The notes: generated by a model not told the origin, from the letters alone. A stretch of DNA of 64,000 bases from Diadema setosum (GCF_964275005.1 NC_092688.1:23613440-23677439); one strand, 5' to 3'. Shown: positions 1 through 12,084, counted from the first letter of the stretch. Made by a program: numbers and translations.

Positions 1-264
1 CCAGTCGCTGTACATGGTACGTCGCGACAGGGCTGTACGCGCGCTACCACCAACCACTAGGACAGCGACGTAATCGTATTACGATAGCTTTGAATTTTGA
101 TACTTAACATCATTTTTGTCACCTCAAACTCAACGAGTATACTTTTCAATATTTACTCTACATCTTATGCTATCAGTATTCAAATGTACGCAATGAAACT
201 TACCGGAATTGATCATCATATCCAGCATGTCCACACCGTACACAATCTTTCACGCCAGGCCTAA

Positions 265-337
265 CTATACACAGCCCAGTCGCTGTACACGGTAATGTAC
301 GTCGCGACGTACCATACAGCGACTGGGCTGTGTATAG
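265..337. repeat. Perfect 23-bp-arm hairpin
   Basis: Arms start CTATACACAGCCCAGTCGCT and mirror at 315-337, with a GTCGCGAC-containing loop. The same words occur at 1-50. Confidence 0.75.
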
Positions 338-472
338 TCACGAAAACTTGCGCTTTCTGAAAATATGAAAAACTCAAGTTTGGCTGGGCTAACCCATTTC
401 ACCCACTTTCAGTCCTTACACAAAATCAGTGCGTGCGACTTTTTGTTGGCTCTGTGATGCACGGTCACGTAT
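338..472. mobile_element. MITE family 1, terminal fragment
   Basis: Ends GTGATGCACGGTCAC with the inner GTGCGTGCGACTTTTTGTTG segment, in reverse orientation to the copy at 48006. Confidence 0.6.
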
Positions 473-1113
473 AATGTTATGTGTACGCATGTGTGCGTGT
501 GAGTGGGTGGGTGTAAGTGTTTCCACATCCTTTTATTTTTCCTCATAACTTGCACGTCGTCTGTAAAAGGGAAAAGAACATTCTCATTATCTAGAACACA
601 ACTCTGTCTGCATACCTTTGCAAACCGATGTAGGCCTATTCCTAACTACAACATGTAGAATTTTATGAATTCCTTGATGTCGGTGTGCATCATGACTACG
701 TGTATATTTGATCGTGATTCAAAGTATCAATATGCTCTGTACATGTTCGGATTCTCACATACTGTTTTGATTTTGTTTGCTGCAAAACACATGCATCCGC
801 GACAAATGTTAAGAAGGCCAAAAGCTTGGCAAATAAAGTGCGGAGAAGCTGCGTCACGTATCAATTAACCCTATTTCATTCGCTAACTTGCATGTTTTTG
901 CCTATCACGAAAACATGCAGAAAGATTTACAGTTATCCAACTGATTCATCCTTGCACCTACTAGTATTACAGCGGATTCACAGTGACCGTGACTGGAAAG
1001 TCACACAAACGTTTAGCAACCTAACGTTTGTAAAATGCATGATACACTGTCCTCTTATCTGCAATGTACACAATGTACCTAAAGAGGTATAATGATAATA
1101 GTAATAATAATAA

Positions 1114-1153
<40 letters not shown>

Positions 1154-3126
1154 AATTAATAACAATAATAACAAAAATTTCATTCTTTTTTTTATTCATA
1201 CTGCTGATTCTAAGCGCACAAAAAGACTAAGACACAGTAACTTTAGGACAATGCAAAACCAAGATTACATTCACAAAAGAAGAAGAAAAAGCGATACATG
1301 TGATATAGTGATACAATAATTAATAACTGACTGTGTGAGCCTCCAGAAAAAAAAAAATATATATATATTTATATATTTACGTATAGACAACCCAGCCTTG
1401 TATGCATTTAAATCTGTTTAATGCTTCTACGTTGTTCTGTGTTCATGTATTCTTGTTTTTTTTTTTTTTTATTCAACAAATTTTTGAACGATAAGACCAA
1501 ATCAGCAGTGCATCCAGACACTACAAATACAATTATAGCATATTCTCGATGACACCTCATGCACAAAAAAATTACAACACTCCAACACTAACCATATAAT
1601 GCATCAATTCAAAGACAAAATGACACACAATGATCTTACTTAGTCCCGGAAGAGTAAACAAATAAGATATCAATAAACAGCAAACAAGACGTAGGCCTAT
1701 GGAATCTTCATGTTATCATTTTCAATGTAGTCAAGGTTGTTTTTTTTTTCAGTTAGGTGTCAATCAACCTCCCGTATCATGCTCGTTTGTATGCAGTGTC
1801 TGATGAGCCTGTATATTACTGTCATTTTTACTCTCTACATACTTGTGAAGTTCAAATTTTAGAATGAACAGGTGGACCTACACGGCGAAATAATCTTCAT
1901 CATGAAGCCCAATCTATTTAAAGCTAGTAAAGTGAAAATGACACACATGATATAATGGTCTAAAGCTATTTAATGCAAGACTTCTTTTAAGTATTGAATT
2001 CACGAATTTTGAATGACCGACGAGATTCCGTTACTGGCTTGAAATGACTTTGAATGCTCATTGCTGATTCTAATGCGTGCTGCTATCTCAGATTTGAATT
2101 ACGAAAATAAACAATTGATTGCTCCGATAGAGAATTTGAATGACAGGATTTCTGGGTTTGATTAGTCATTCAGAGCTGTGAGCGTGGAATGCGTGACATT
2201 GAATGCTCGGAATAGGAATGTGAATGACAAGACTATGAAATTGACCGGTGAAACCTATATATCGTATGTGTCGACCTTTGTTATGCTCTTTATTATTTTC
2301 ACATTCTATCTACTCATTATTGAATATCTATAATTCACGTACTATATGTCTTCCACACTCACTGTTGAATGGATAAATGACCAGTTGACCAGATTCGTGC
2401 TCTGTCTGTATGGGACATGTCCATGTCTGAGAATTCCTTCCTTCAGACTCGGTCTCGCCATACGGTCCTGGTTGAAAACACTTTGTATAAATCTATTACG
2501 TACAACTGCTGCGTCCCCCCGTGTCATATTCCCGGGTTTGCCTCTACAGATGGACGTAGTTTTGTTAGTGAATAATCTCAGATCCGATGAAAGACACAGT
2601 CTTAAATGTCTGTTCATCGTCTTACTAGCATCAAAGAAATCCAGGTTTTTCATAGATGTAAAACAAAAGGATGGTAACCTGGGAATGCTGTAACCAATAT
2701 ACTCTGTTTAAAACTTATCAGCCAATCCTTGTAATGTAATTGTGACATACCTAACTCTGATAAGACTACCAATCACATTTTGTCAATGCACTTACACTAT
2801 CAATAACTTAGTCACGTTAGTGCAAAATACAAAATAATATAATATTGTTATTTTATACTTTACTTTACTCATTCCTTGTTTACAAATGATAAAGACGTGG
2901 TCAGCAAGCACCCTTTATCAACAAAGTATCCAATGTATTCCATTCATAATGTACTGCTGCAAAAGGGTATAGTTGCATGTAGATAATAATCATGCCATTT
3001 AAAAACAGAATGCTCGTTCAAAATGAGAACACTTCTGCTCTTGATTCCCTAAAACAATGTTATTTGATCATTATGACATATAAAACATCAACATAAATTT
3101 ACTTGTAATTGTATCAGTAGGCTCAC
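473..3126. other. Copy C intron (SRCR to CCP), no exon seen
   Basis: Paralogous to 26030-29060 of copy B; for example 2342-2700 matches 28270-28640. Open frames in that block on both strands are broken in copy B, so no coding call is made. Confidence 0.5.
1092..1151. repeat. (AAT)n microsatellite
   Basis: An ATA/AAT trinucleotide run in the copy C intron. Open frames through it, such as poly-Asn or poly-Ile, are artefacts. Confidence 0.8.
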
Positions 3127-3213
3127 CTTGACATTTGAGTCTAACAGCCTTATTCGAGGAACAGTCAGTGGGTGTCGGTGGACAATCCATCAAACGTTGA
3201 TAAGTGCCAGGAA
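3127..3213 (-). CDS. Copy C exon: C-terminal part of SRCR domain
   Basis: This 87-bp phase 1-1 exon, with acceptor GCATAG and donor GTGAGC, encodes PGTYQRLMDCPPTPTDCSSN then KAVRLKCQ. With the preceding exon it gives about 100 residues and six cysteines, the size and count of a group A SRCR domain. It lacks the usual W-G/H-N-C-x-H-x-E-D motif; DCSSNKAV stands in that place. Confidence 0.75.
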
Positions 3214-5814
3214 CTATGCATTGATGTTGTGGAACACAGTTACAAAACTTCAAAAACATTGACACACTAATTCAAAGCAAAGTAGAAAAATGTGAAAGTT
3301 ATGTCTGGAAAGCAAGTACAAGGGTTATAGACATGTTTCAAAGGCATCAAGTGCATCTGGAGGTTGAAGTAAAAATCATCAAATTCTTACTTAACGTTGC
3401 TTAAAATTCACTTACCGTCTGACAGTCTGAAATAGCGTCACCTAGTTTTCGAGATCTACATGATTTCAGAATACTTAATCTTTTGTTTTATTTTTTTATT
3501 CTTTTTTTTTACAAAAACGCAATACTACAGTCACCACAAAGATATAATAGTGATGGTAATAATCATAACAATTTATAGTTTTATAGTTTATTGTTCAAAT
3601 GTAAAATAACAATCCAGCAGCTCGAAGGCTCATGCAGTTGCTAGAATTCATAGAATTCACAAGTAAATGTACGTTTGCATTGCAGATATGTATGAGGATA
3701 AAATACGTCACAAATTATAAATACACATCAAACTTAAGCTTCAATAATGGAATAGGTAAATAATGCAAAACAGGAAATGAGATTTATTAGATGGTATAAG
3801 GCATTATGATGAATAGCGGGCATGGCAGTAAAGAAAGAAGAGGAGATGGATTGGTCCAAAGCACAAAAACATGGAAACTCAAGAGACAGGTCAGGAATGG
3901 GTAATCAGCATAATATGTCCATTTACCAAAACCAAAAAAACAAACAAACAAACAGTAAAAAAAAAAAGAAATGTTGACCTGAATTGCGGGATAATTAATG
4001 AAGATTGATGGCAAGATTATACCAAATTCAATAGGTGAAAAAAAAAGCCAGAAAAAGAAAATAAGGGATTACAATGTTTTCTTACGTTATCCTTCAATTC
4101 AATTTAATTCAATTCATTTTTTTTTTTATCCCACAAAGAGAAAAAAAAAATCAACAAAATCATGAGACCACCCTATAAATAACAAAGAAAGTAAAAACAA
4201 TGTAAGACTTTCACACGAAAAATGAGACATGGGGAATAAACATTAACTTTCCAAAATTAAGGGTCAAGTAACCCCGGGGCACAGCTGCTTACCTTGGTCT
4301 CCTCAAAGATATTTCTGCCATTGCTCTGTACAGTTCTCAATTCTTATTATATTGTTTATTGTTTTACCATCTATATACATAATCTACCTTACATTGCGTT
4401 GTATGCAACATTTCTTCCCTCAAACTTTTTGTTTCTCCCTTAAGAAGAAAATCCCTGCAATAATTCTATTTTCAGCTTACGTGGACCTTGACATGATAAC
4501 CGTTCAGTCCTGCTCCGAGATTCTGTCCGTGGCAATGCTTGAGCACGATACCTCTCAGCCGCTGGGAAGCCGAGCTCTTCGCAGACCAGTTTGGCAGCCT
4601 CGGCGTTAAATCCTTCAAAGCAAACATATCTGTCTGTTTCGAAGACGACCAATCCTTCAAGGGGAGAGGGTCCGTCAACCAGGCTCACACTGGGTGTTTC
4701 TATAGAGCGCATGGTAACAATATGAACACTTTTGAAATTGTAATAATGAAACTCTGGATTCACTTCTACTTCTAGACTGATGAATGAAATTAAAGCACGA
4801 TGAAAACAGAGTGGGACTTCGGAAGGGTCGCAGTTTCGAAATAACAAGGTTTACCGTTGGGAGTGTTTTATTTTCTACCCCAAGTATGCTTCTTCTACAA
4901 GAAATAAAGGTTGTTGTTTTTACGTTAATACTTTGAAATTTTACTTCTTAAAACCGTAATGACAGGCAATGAAGACTGCAACAACATAAAAAGTGTAGTG
5001 GAGGATAATTATGCTCGTGTTTGACATTATAAGGCCTGCACTACATTGTATTTGCAATCAACATCGATTTCTATTCTGTATTGCTATCTCTCCATAATTT
5101 TGGAACGGAAGACATTTTATAATTCTTGAATATGGTTTGAGAGAGAGAGAGAGAGAGAAAAAAAAAAGAACGGATTGCCAGTCTCATTAGAAAGAAAAGT
5201 TGCAGTTTGTCCTAAGCCGTGAACTCCTTTTGACTTATTCGGTTGCTGGGTGTAGGACTACTGATTTTGAAAGAAAAGTTGCAGTTTGTCCTAAGCCGTG
5301 AACTCCTTTTGACTTATTCGGTTGCTGGGTGTAGGACTACTGATTTTGAGGGAAATCGTCAAAACCTTGCGGTTACAAGTTATTGCAATCTATAGAGATA
5401 ACAGATTAAAGTAGTCTGTGATTTCTTTGGTACAGACGTATACTATACCTGATAAAAAGAAAATGTAACTTCCCGTTAACTTTTACTTTACAACCGATGT
5501 GTACATGCTGCCTCATCTCCGGTATAGCTTTGAGCTGATTATTATTTTGTGCTTTAGAATCTTTATGAAAGGCAATGTAACATGGCGTGCTTTTCATGAG
5601 AATTAGATTTATTTTCAAGATCTAAAGCCAATTCATAGTACGCTCACTCACTCCCTCCACAAGGGTCCAAATCTTAAAAGCATAGGTGGACGATGTAAAG
5701 ACACTTTCTATATTAGTGAAGGCATGTTTTGACACAGGATGGACTATGGTCGAAAAAAAAAAATGTATCATTCCACTTTCGCTTGTACGTTATTTGATTG
5801 CAATCAGTTCGTTC

Positions 5815-5859
<45 letters not shown>

Positions 5860-6192
5860 GAGCATGTCGCTCATGTGTACATGCTGCCTCATCTCCGGTA
5901 TAGCTTTGAGCTGATTATTATTATGTGCTTTAGAATCTTTATGAAAGGCAATGTAACATGGCGTGCTTTTCATGAGAATTAGATTTATTTTCAAGATCTA
6001 AAGCCAATTCATAGTACGCTCACTCACTCCCTCCACAAGGGTCCAAATCTTAAAAGCATAGGTGGACGATGTAAAGACACTTTCTATATTAGTGAAGGCA
6101 TGTTTTGACACAGGATGGACTATGGTCGAAAAAAAAAATGTATCATTCCACTTTCGCTTGTACGTTATTTGATTGCAATCAGTTCGTTCGGG

Positions 6193-6223
<31 letters not shown>

Positions 6224-7389
6224 GAGCATGTCGCTCGTTTTCCCCTAGTCAACACATTATGCATTTACTTCATGCGATTAGAAGAAAAAAAAACAACAAC
6301 ACTGAACAACGTTGAATACATCTAGGCTCATGTTCTTATCGAGCACTAATATTCATAATCATACTGGTAGCAAGGAATGCTTACCCTCGTAACACTTTGC
6401 GCTGATCGTAAATTCCACTGGGTAGGTATATATACCGTAAAGTTAGCTTCACCTGATGGGCAAGTGACAAAATGGGAGAAAATGGGCGACGAAATCGTAT
6501 AATTGTGATTTCAAATGACTTCTTAGCTATCACATCCAGCACATCGAAGGCTGGGTAACTGATTGGCTTCACTTCAAATAATATTCTCCACCCGCAAGGT
6601 GCTTGCAGAATCCAGCTGTCCCTACTGCGGGCGCATATTTCGTCACACGACACATTGGTCTTTAGTGGTTTCCCCGGACAGTTTAGTCGTAAAGCTGCAG
6701 TGGTAAAAAAAAAGGGAGATATAAGTGCATCGTTATTCAGTAGTGATAAATCATGATTTGAAGAAGAAAAAATTGGGGAAAATAAATCAGTACTTCATGA
6801 GACGCTTTCACTTTTTTTTTTGCCAGATATTTTCAGATATTATTTCATCTAATTTTTCCTTCTATTTGGAATAATTTGTATGCAGAAACAGATTTCAGTT
6901 CGGCATTCAAGGTGTAATTGAAGGTATAAGCTTTTCAAAACAAAGAAAAAATCATGTCAGGCAATAAGTAAATGGGACATCACGATAGTCAAATTTCAAA
7001 TGGCTTTTAAACTCACGTACTAGATAATTTGAGTGCATAATGAATCTGTTGAAAGCAGTATTCAAGTTTTGAGCGCTTCTGGCAAATAAACACAACAAAA
7101 CAACACAAACAGGCTAAGAAAATCAAATCGCTAACAAACAATACACACACACATGCACACACACACACACACAAAAAAAAAGAGAACAGCATAAAATTGA
7201 ACTGTAAAGAAGTTCAACTCCCAGTGTTAGGGAGAGAAGTCTTTGTGTTCACTAATTCCCTACTTTCAATTACAATGCAAGCTGACTAACAATAAATAAA
7301 ACAATGATATACGTACCCGCATCTCTTGACAAAGCGAGCGACGGATAACAACAGAGGAAAACGACAGCAACCCGTGCTAGGTTGGCCAT
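3127..7389 (-). CDS. Copy C: signal peptide-CUB-SRCR receptor, 5' part (four exons)
   Basis: Four minus-strand exons join in frame: signal 7317-7389 (ATG at 7389; an upstream in-frame ATG is at 7419), CUB-like 6385-6694, SRCR N-half 4481-4689, SRCR C-part 3127-3213. Phases match at every junction (1, 2, 1) and the last exon ends in phase 1, as required by the CCP exon of the other copies. About 227 residues are seen. By the spacing in copy B the CCP exon should lie about 0.7 kb before base 1. The gene is intact over the visible part, encoding a secreted or type I membrane protein ectodomain. SRCR and CUB domains are common in invertebrate pattern-recognition receptors; the ligand is unknown. 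Confidence 0.75.
4481..4689 (-). CDS. Copy C exon: N-terminal half of SRCR domain
   Basis: The exon begins after acceptor CACCCAG in phase 2, matching the CUB exon end, and leaves at donor GTAAGC in phase 1. It encodes VSLVDGPSPLEGLVVFETDR, then YVCFEGFNAEAAKLVCEELG and LSCQG. The opening V-L-V-D-G-P and the C-E-E-L-G-F segment are SRCR hallmarks. An alternative acceptor at 4699 (CTATAG) would add residues but break phase with the CUB exon. Confidence 0.75.
5191..5348. repeat. 79-bp tandem duplication in copy C intron
   Basis: Two nearly identical units containing TTGCAGTTTGTCCTAAGCCG. The copy B intron has one (about 31245-31325). Confidence 0.8.
5496..6237. repeat. ~376-bp tandem duplication in copy C intron
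   Basis: Units 5496-5871 and 5872-6237 are almost identical (start GTACATGCTGCCTCATCTCC, end ACCAGAGCATGTCGCTC) and differ mainly in poly-T length. The copy B intron has one unit. Confidence 0.8.
5818..5854. repeat. Poly-T tract
   Basis: About 37 consecutive T inside the 376-bp duplicated unit; the second unit has a shorter tract near 6193. Confidence 0.8.
6385..6694 (-). CDS. Copy C exon: CUB-like domain
   Basis: This 310-bp exon has an acceptor ending CACTGCAG and donor GTAAGC, entering in phase 1 and leaving in phase 2. It encodes about 102 residues. Cysteines appear in LNCPGK, VSCDEICAR and APCGW. The segment SWILQAPCGWRILFEV resembles the CUB core strand (W-x-I-x-A-P-x-G/C). ITIIRFRRPFSPI followed by HQVKLTLRY resembles the later CUB strands. 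The domain call is from pattern and size (about 110 residues), so divergence from canonical CUB is possible. Confidence 0.65.
7317..7389 (-). CDS. Copy C exon: signal peptide
   Basis: From ATG 7389 the exon reads MANLARVAVVFLCCYPSLAL then SRDA, with a typical n-region, hydrophobic core and a likely cleavage near LALS. It ends in phase 1 at donor GTACGT. The in-frame ATG at 7419 would add ten mainly polar residues (MALNIAKDRR), so 7389 is preferred; copy B conserves the ATG equivalent to 7389 but not the one at 7419. Confidence 0.7.
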
Positions 7390-7419
7390 CCTCCTGTCTT
7401 TTGCGATATTCAAAGCCAT

Positions 7420-7960
7420 TATTTTGTCAAAGTGTCAACTGCAAGCTTCCCGTCTAATCTGATGATTGGCCCCCTCTCTGTGCCACTTATCCCTGCCCGT
7501 AACTGTTCCGTAATACCTATTATCAATATCAAAGAATAACGCCCTGCCCTGCGAGGAGTGCGGAGTGATCGGATGTAATTCTAGAACAAGAAACAATAAC
7601 CACATTTTAATCGACACAAAGGGCCGAAGTGCGCGTGTTAAAACTGCGCAGGTATAACGTCGTTTGTGTGTCAAAGTGCAGTTTAACAAAACAATTTGCA
7701 TTTCGATATTCATGCAGCCTATACCCATTCAGAAGAGGAAGGAATTTATGAATGTTATGCATTTGTTCAATATCTATAGAAGAAAACGCTTGTAGAATTC
7801 CTCCATCTCATTTTCTCTTTCAAACGGAAGGACGACTCATTTATCCTTACTTTCATATCCGTGTTTGGATACGCCTTTATAAAAAGTATTTTCAGACAGA
7901 ACATGAATAAGCAAAGAATTTCATTGTGTATGTGATGTATGAGTGAGCTCATTATCCTCT
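7420..7960 (-). promoter_or_regulatory. Conserved upstream block of copy C (candidate promoter/5' UTR)
   Basis: The sequence just upstream of the copy C start codon is closely matched by 35426-36010 upstream of copy B, including GAGGAGTGCGGAGTGATCGG and AAACTGCGCAGGTA segments. Conservation across paralogues and position suggest promoter or 5' UTR, but no clear TATA box was recognised. Confidence 0.35.
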
Positions 7961-8133
7961 TCCATAACTTTCAGTTTTCATTTTGTTGAGAATCAAGCCA
8001 CATCAATCCACTGCATGGCAGGATTTGTGTGATGTGCTGATGTTTTAAATATAAATGTGAAGTAGACAGTGCAATCGCAGATATGTAGCAACGACAAAAT
8101 AAAAATATAACACCCCCTCCTCACTGCCATATT

Positions 8134-8765
8134 TGTGACCCGCTACTATAAAAGGATCCGAAAGTCGAGGGAAGTCAATTTTCTAAAAATGACATGACAT
8201 TATTCCCTTACTCTTCAGCTTTAACTTTTTATATAACACGACTCATAAAAGTATACGGTTGTGGAGATATTGACGATTTTATGAGACCATGCTGAGTGGT
8301 CTAGGAAATCAGCATTTCGAGAAAATCACCTTCAAAGTGTTCTTTCTGACGCAATCGTGATTAAGGGGAGGTAAGACATTTTTCACCTCTTGACAATAGA
8401 AGGTATGTTCATTCAAGCTTAACGCCAGCGGTCTACACACGACCAATCAGTAGCTAATATGCCACACCCTGACCAGTAAGATCACTCCTTGTTAGGATCG
8501 GAGTCTATCTGCGGCGCTAAATCCAAATCTTCTGACACGTTCCTGCTCCGTTGAAAGTCGGAAAATCATGGCCCAGAAAAAAAACCTAAATTCTTGCCTT
8601 TCCTTTGATCATTTAGGTTCGAAACTTCGGCAGATAATAGACGACACATTACACCACAACATTATGCCAAAATCAGAAATTCGATGATTTTGACCGATTT
8701 TGATGATCTGATTTCTAACTCAATTTTCTCGGCTCAAAGTCTTTTCAATTTAGTTATTTGTCACA
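8134..8765. mobile_element. MITE family 2, diverged copy
   Basis: The left end TGTGACCCGCTACTATAAAA and the internal order match the family. The right end is degenerate (TTATTTGTCACA). Located upstream of copy C. Confidence 0.6.
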
Positions 8766-9086
8766 CATTCTCGTCATTTACAATTCAAATTCGTCCGTCA
8801 CACTCGCTGCACACATAACTGCAAGTGTTAGTCGCACAAACGAAATCAGTGACCCACGATCTCCAGGCACATTATGGTGAAAGACAATTGTACATGTGTA
8901 GGGCCCTAGAGTTTAAGCCAGTTTAATAAAAAAATAAAGGCATTATGGTACGGTATTATTATCATATTTTTTTTTTGCCGTTTTCCATGTTGAATAAAGT
9001 TTGTTTCATACATAATATGCAATAACAAAATCAGAAAAAGAAAAGAGTTTAATTCCAAATATTGTCACGACATGGTTAAAGACTGT

Positions 9087-9197
9087 TGTTGCGACATAAG
9101 TTGTCGCCCCGTCACAATTATTGTTGTCTGGCGACAATTGATGAGGGCTGACGGCAAAAATTGTCGCCCGCCTTCGAAGCACATTTTGCTGGGTAGG
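9087..9197. mobile_element. Solitary end of the foldback family
   Basis: A diverged and shortened relative of the left arm at 33015-33196. It starts TGTTGCGACA and ends with the shared CGAAGCACATTTTGCTGGGT. No opposite arm was found nearby. Confidence 0.6.
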
Positions 9198-9726
9198 GGA
9201 GACCGGGTCTAGTTGTTACACGGGCAAGTTGTTACAGTGTCATTTTCTCTATTATGATCAAAAGAGGGTGTTTACAAGTAATATGAAATCAAAACGTATA
9301 GCCAACGATCTCTGCATGCGAAATCTGGCGTTGCCTGGACGTCACATGTAGAAGGTAGGTCCAAAAAACACTTTTTTACCTCTCCGAGTAAAATTTTGAA
9401 AAATTAGATTTTTCTTTATTACACCAAATCCATTCTTCTCCAGTAAGTGATGAGTATGTGGTTGAAAGGAGCATGTTTTGGCTGTCTTTTGGTGAAAGTA
9501 GCAACACGCGATGTTTGATTGTTTATTGGCCACACCTGTTCTCTATTAGTTTGTGGTTCTTTTCAATAGGAAACTGCTCCAGCATGTGTTAGATTATTTT
9601 CCTGAACTTGAATTTCAATCACATCAAATCACATTCAAATCACATCTTCACCAGCAAATTAGATTGGGGTGGTGACTATAGACGGTGGAGTTTAGGATAT
9701 TATGGTACGTACGAACCGGTCTCTCA

Positions 9727-9876
9727 AACGTTTTTGTTTCGAATGATAATGACCTTCCCATCGAGGCAGAGAAAAAAAAAAGTCCAAAAAAAGGTTAAAC
9801 TTACCTCTAAGAAAGAGTGGCCTTATGCAATCCCTGCCGCGCTGAGAAGGCCATTATCATTCGAAACAAAAACGCG
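9727..9876. repeat. Short inverted repeat
   Basis: CGTTTTTGTTTCGAATGATA near 9728 and its complement near 9852 flank about 90 bases. Confidence 0.6.
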
Positions 9877-10155
9877 CTCAACAAAAGCTCCGAACCAAAA
9901 TGTAGATACCGGAACAGGCGAACCATCCATGCATCCAGCCGATCCACCGTGCCACATAAAGAAAGAAGCACATAACTTTCTAATTGAATGTCAGTCCGCC
10001 TGAAGATCGCCACAGCGTGAAACCGCCGGTAGCGGACAAGACGCCAAGTGCCATAGTCACGAATAATATGCTCTGCTTTACAGCATCGAACACTTTTCAT
10101 CAATCCTCAACAAACTAATTCTACATATTCTCTACGGATATATACCCAACGGATA

Positions 10156-10157
<2 letters not shown>

Positions 10158-10199
<42 letters not shown>

Positions 10200-10309
10200 G
10201 TATTGCAACAAGTTCACTCGGTTGACATCAGGTTCATCCGTATTTTATTGCTACTCGGAGTTTCATGCCACCTTCATTTAGGGGCAATCATCAGGCAATC
10301 TATATATAT

Positions 10310-10353
<44 letters not shown>
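10158..10353. repeat. (TA)n tracts around dispersed repeat
   Basis: Two TA runs (10158-10196 and about 10301-10353) bracket the repeat at 10194-10300. Confidence 0.75.
10194..10300. repeat. Dispersed repeat (gaagtattg family), copy 1
   Basis: ACAAGTTCACTCGGTTGACA through TTTAGGGGCAATCATCAGGC, flanked by (TA)n on both sides. The second copy is at 52015-52122. Confidence 0.65.
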
Positions 10354-10355
<2 letters not shown>

Positions 10356-10372
10356 TTATATATGATATAATA

Positions 10373-11919
10373 CACACTGTTGGTCAAAAAGGTGGAATAA
10401 TTTTGTATTGAATAAAAGTAGACCGTTTTAATTACATTTAAAATACTGTCTGTAGACAAGCTGGTATGTTATTGATTGCATAATGTTACCCTATTATTCA
10501 GGTGATATTTGAACAGAGGAATGTGTTATTAAGTAACAAAGTTACCTTGTGCAGACTATAAAGCCCTGTGCAGTTGAAATATTGCCCTTTTTGCTAATTT
10601 TGTACAGTGTAAAGAGAGTTGATTTTTTTCCAAGTTCCCTATACACTGTGCATTAAAAATCGGTACAGAGTCCCCCTAGACTATGCCTGGTTCAATGCTG
10701 ACGGCAATGAGCGATAGAGGGATAGTGCTTAGGCACGAGGGGTACAAGCAGACTCGTATAGGAGGAATCCTAGGGATTTCACAGGGTGCAGTCTCTAAAT
10801 TGTTTTAGCGTCATCGTGAGAGAGGAGATGTGCGGCCACGGAAATCACCAGGACGTCCCAGACTGACAACAAGTAGAGAATTTTGAATCTTAACCGCAGA
10901 AACCGGAAGTTACCCGCGAGTCGTCTTCAACGCTTGTGGAGGAGGCATCATGGAATCAACGTCTCAAGATCAAAAGTCAATCTCAGATTGATACATCATG
11001 GCTATCGAGCACGATGATTGGTTAGATGTCCACGCCTGACGGTTCGCCACAGGATAGCTCGTCTCCTTTGGGCCAGGCAGTACAGAACGCTTCATCTGGG
11101 ACATTGCCAACACGTTATCTTCATGGAAGAGAGCCGGTTCATCCTTGACCGTAGAGATGGGAGACAACGAGTTCGTTGGTTAGCTGGGAAAAGCCTTCGG
11201 GATGACTGTGTCCACGAGACAACCCAAGGTGGAGGAGGCCCAGTGATGGTCTAGGCCGGAATCCATTACGGAGGAAAAACGCCACTAGTGGTGCTGTAGT
11301 AAGAGAATTCCTAGAGGTAGAGGAGGTTGAGCAGTTGCCATGGCCAGCTTGTTCGCCAGATATGAACCTCATAGAACATGCATGGGATGCCCTAGGCCGA
11401 GCCATCAACGGCAGAGAGGTCATTCCTCAAAATCTGCAGGAGTTGGCAGCTGCGTTGAGGGAAGAGTGGGAAGCCATACCTGTCGACGTCATCAACAACC
11501 TGGTGGACAGCCTGCCACAACGCCTACGCTCTCTGATTCGTGCTAGAAGAGGATATACCCGGGGTGGACATACTCGATATTAGTGAAATCTTAGAACAAT
11601 GACTTAAATTTGATGTGAACTCGTCAATGGAATCATACAAAAATAATCTGGAAAATTGAATGACGTTTAAAACAAATATTCTGTTGATAAAGTTTCATTT
11701 GTAATGTTATCAATGCTGTTTCATGCCCATAGTTTATAATGATTTAGACATATACTAAATTTGTGTCTTATTTAAATCACTGTGAAAGTGTTAAAGAGGC
11801 ATGATAACAAAGTTAAGTGATTGACATACATCAAACATATTATTTTCAAGCACATTGTAATAGATATGCCGTTAAAATTTGATGAAAAAAACAAATCCAC
11901 CTTTATGACCAACAGTGTA
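10373..11919 (+). mobile_element. Tc1/mariner-type transposon, decayed
   Basis: The terminal inverted repeats are CACACTGTTGGTCAAAAAGG at the left and the complement of CCACCTTTATGACCAACAGT at the right. A broken transposase lies between them. The element is bordered by TA-rich sequence as expected for TA targeting. Confidence 0.75.
10684..11583 (+). pseudogene. Tc1-like transposase, broken
   Basis: Frames seen in order: MSDRGIVLRHEGYKQTRIGG (helix-turn-helix type), RGDVRPRKSPGRPRLTTSRE, then MVRCPRLTVRHRIARLLWAR, HVIFMEESRFILDRRDGRQR and GGGGPVMV, and after a deletion WPACSPDMNLIEHAWDALGR. The SPDMNLIEH segment holds the final acidic-triad region of DD34E/D transposases. Internal stops (after SKLF and REF) and a missing middle block show it is dead. 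Confidence 0.8.
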
Positions 11920-11925
11920 TATGAC

Positions 11926-12080
11926 TGTTGTGATGAGAACCTAAAATGGCATTAGATCTAAAAACGCTTTATCCTATAGCGAGGAAAGCGCATGATTTAG
12001 AAACAAGACACCAAACTGGTTAGTTATCGCATTCTTCATCAGCGACCAGGATGTGATGTGATGTTAGATTAAATCCGTTT
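11926..12080. repeat. Dispersed repeat (catcagcgaccaggat family), copy 1
   Basis: Shares AACGCTTTATCC, GAGGAAAGCGCATG and CTTCATCAGCGACCAGGATG with 48727-48900 and 49416-49603. It abuts (TA)n. Confidence 0.6.
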
Positions 12081-12081
12081 T

Positions 12082-12084
12082 GTA

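Noticed and set aside
1092..1319. Poly-Asn/poly-Ile frames
   Set aside because: They are translations of an (AAT)n microsatellite.
2342..2693. Overlapping open frames on both strands (103 and 115 codons) in a block conserved in copy B
   Set aside because: The copy B equivalent (28270-28640) carries indels and stops in both frames, and no splice-bounded exon fits. Treated as intronic or old repeat sequence.
4440..4847. SRCR frame starting at an internal ATG (MRSIETPSV...)
   Set aside because: The ATG lies upstream of the splice acceptor; phase match with the CUB exon places the exon start at 4689, so this is an internal exon, not a gene start.
9608..10103. 131- and 98-codon frames on opposite strands
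   Set aside because: They lie across a short inverted repeat and neither has a domain; probably transposon-derived.
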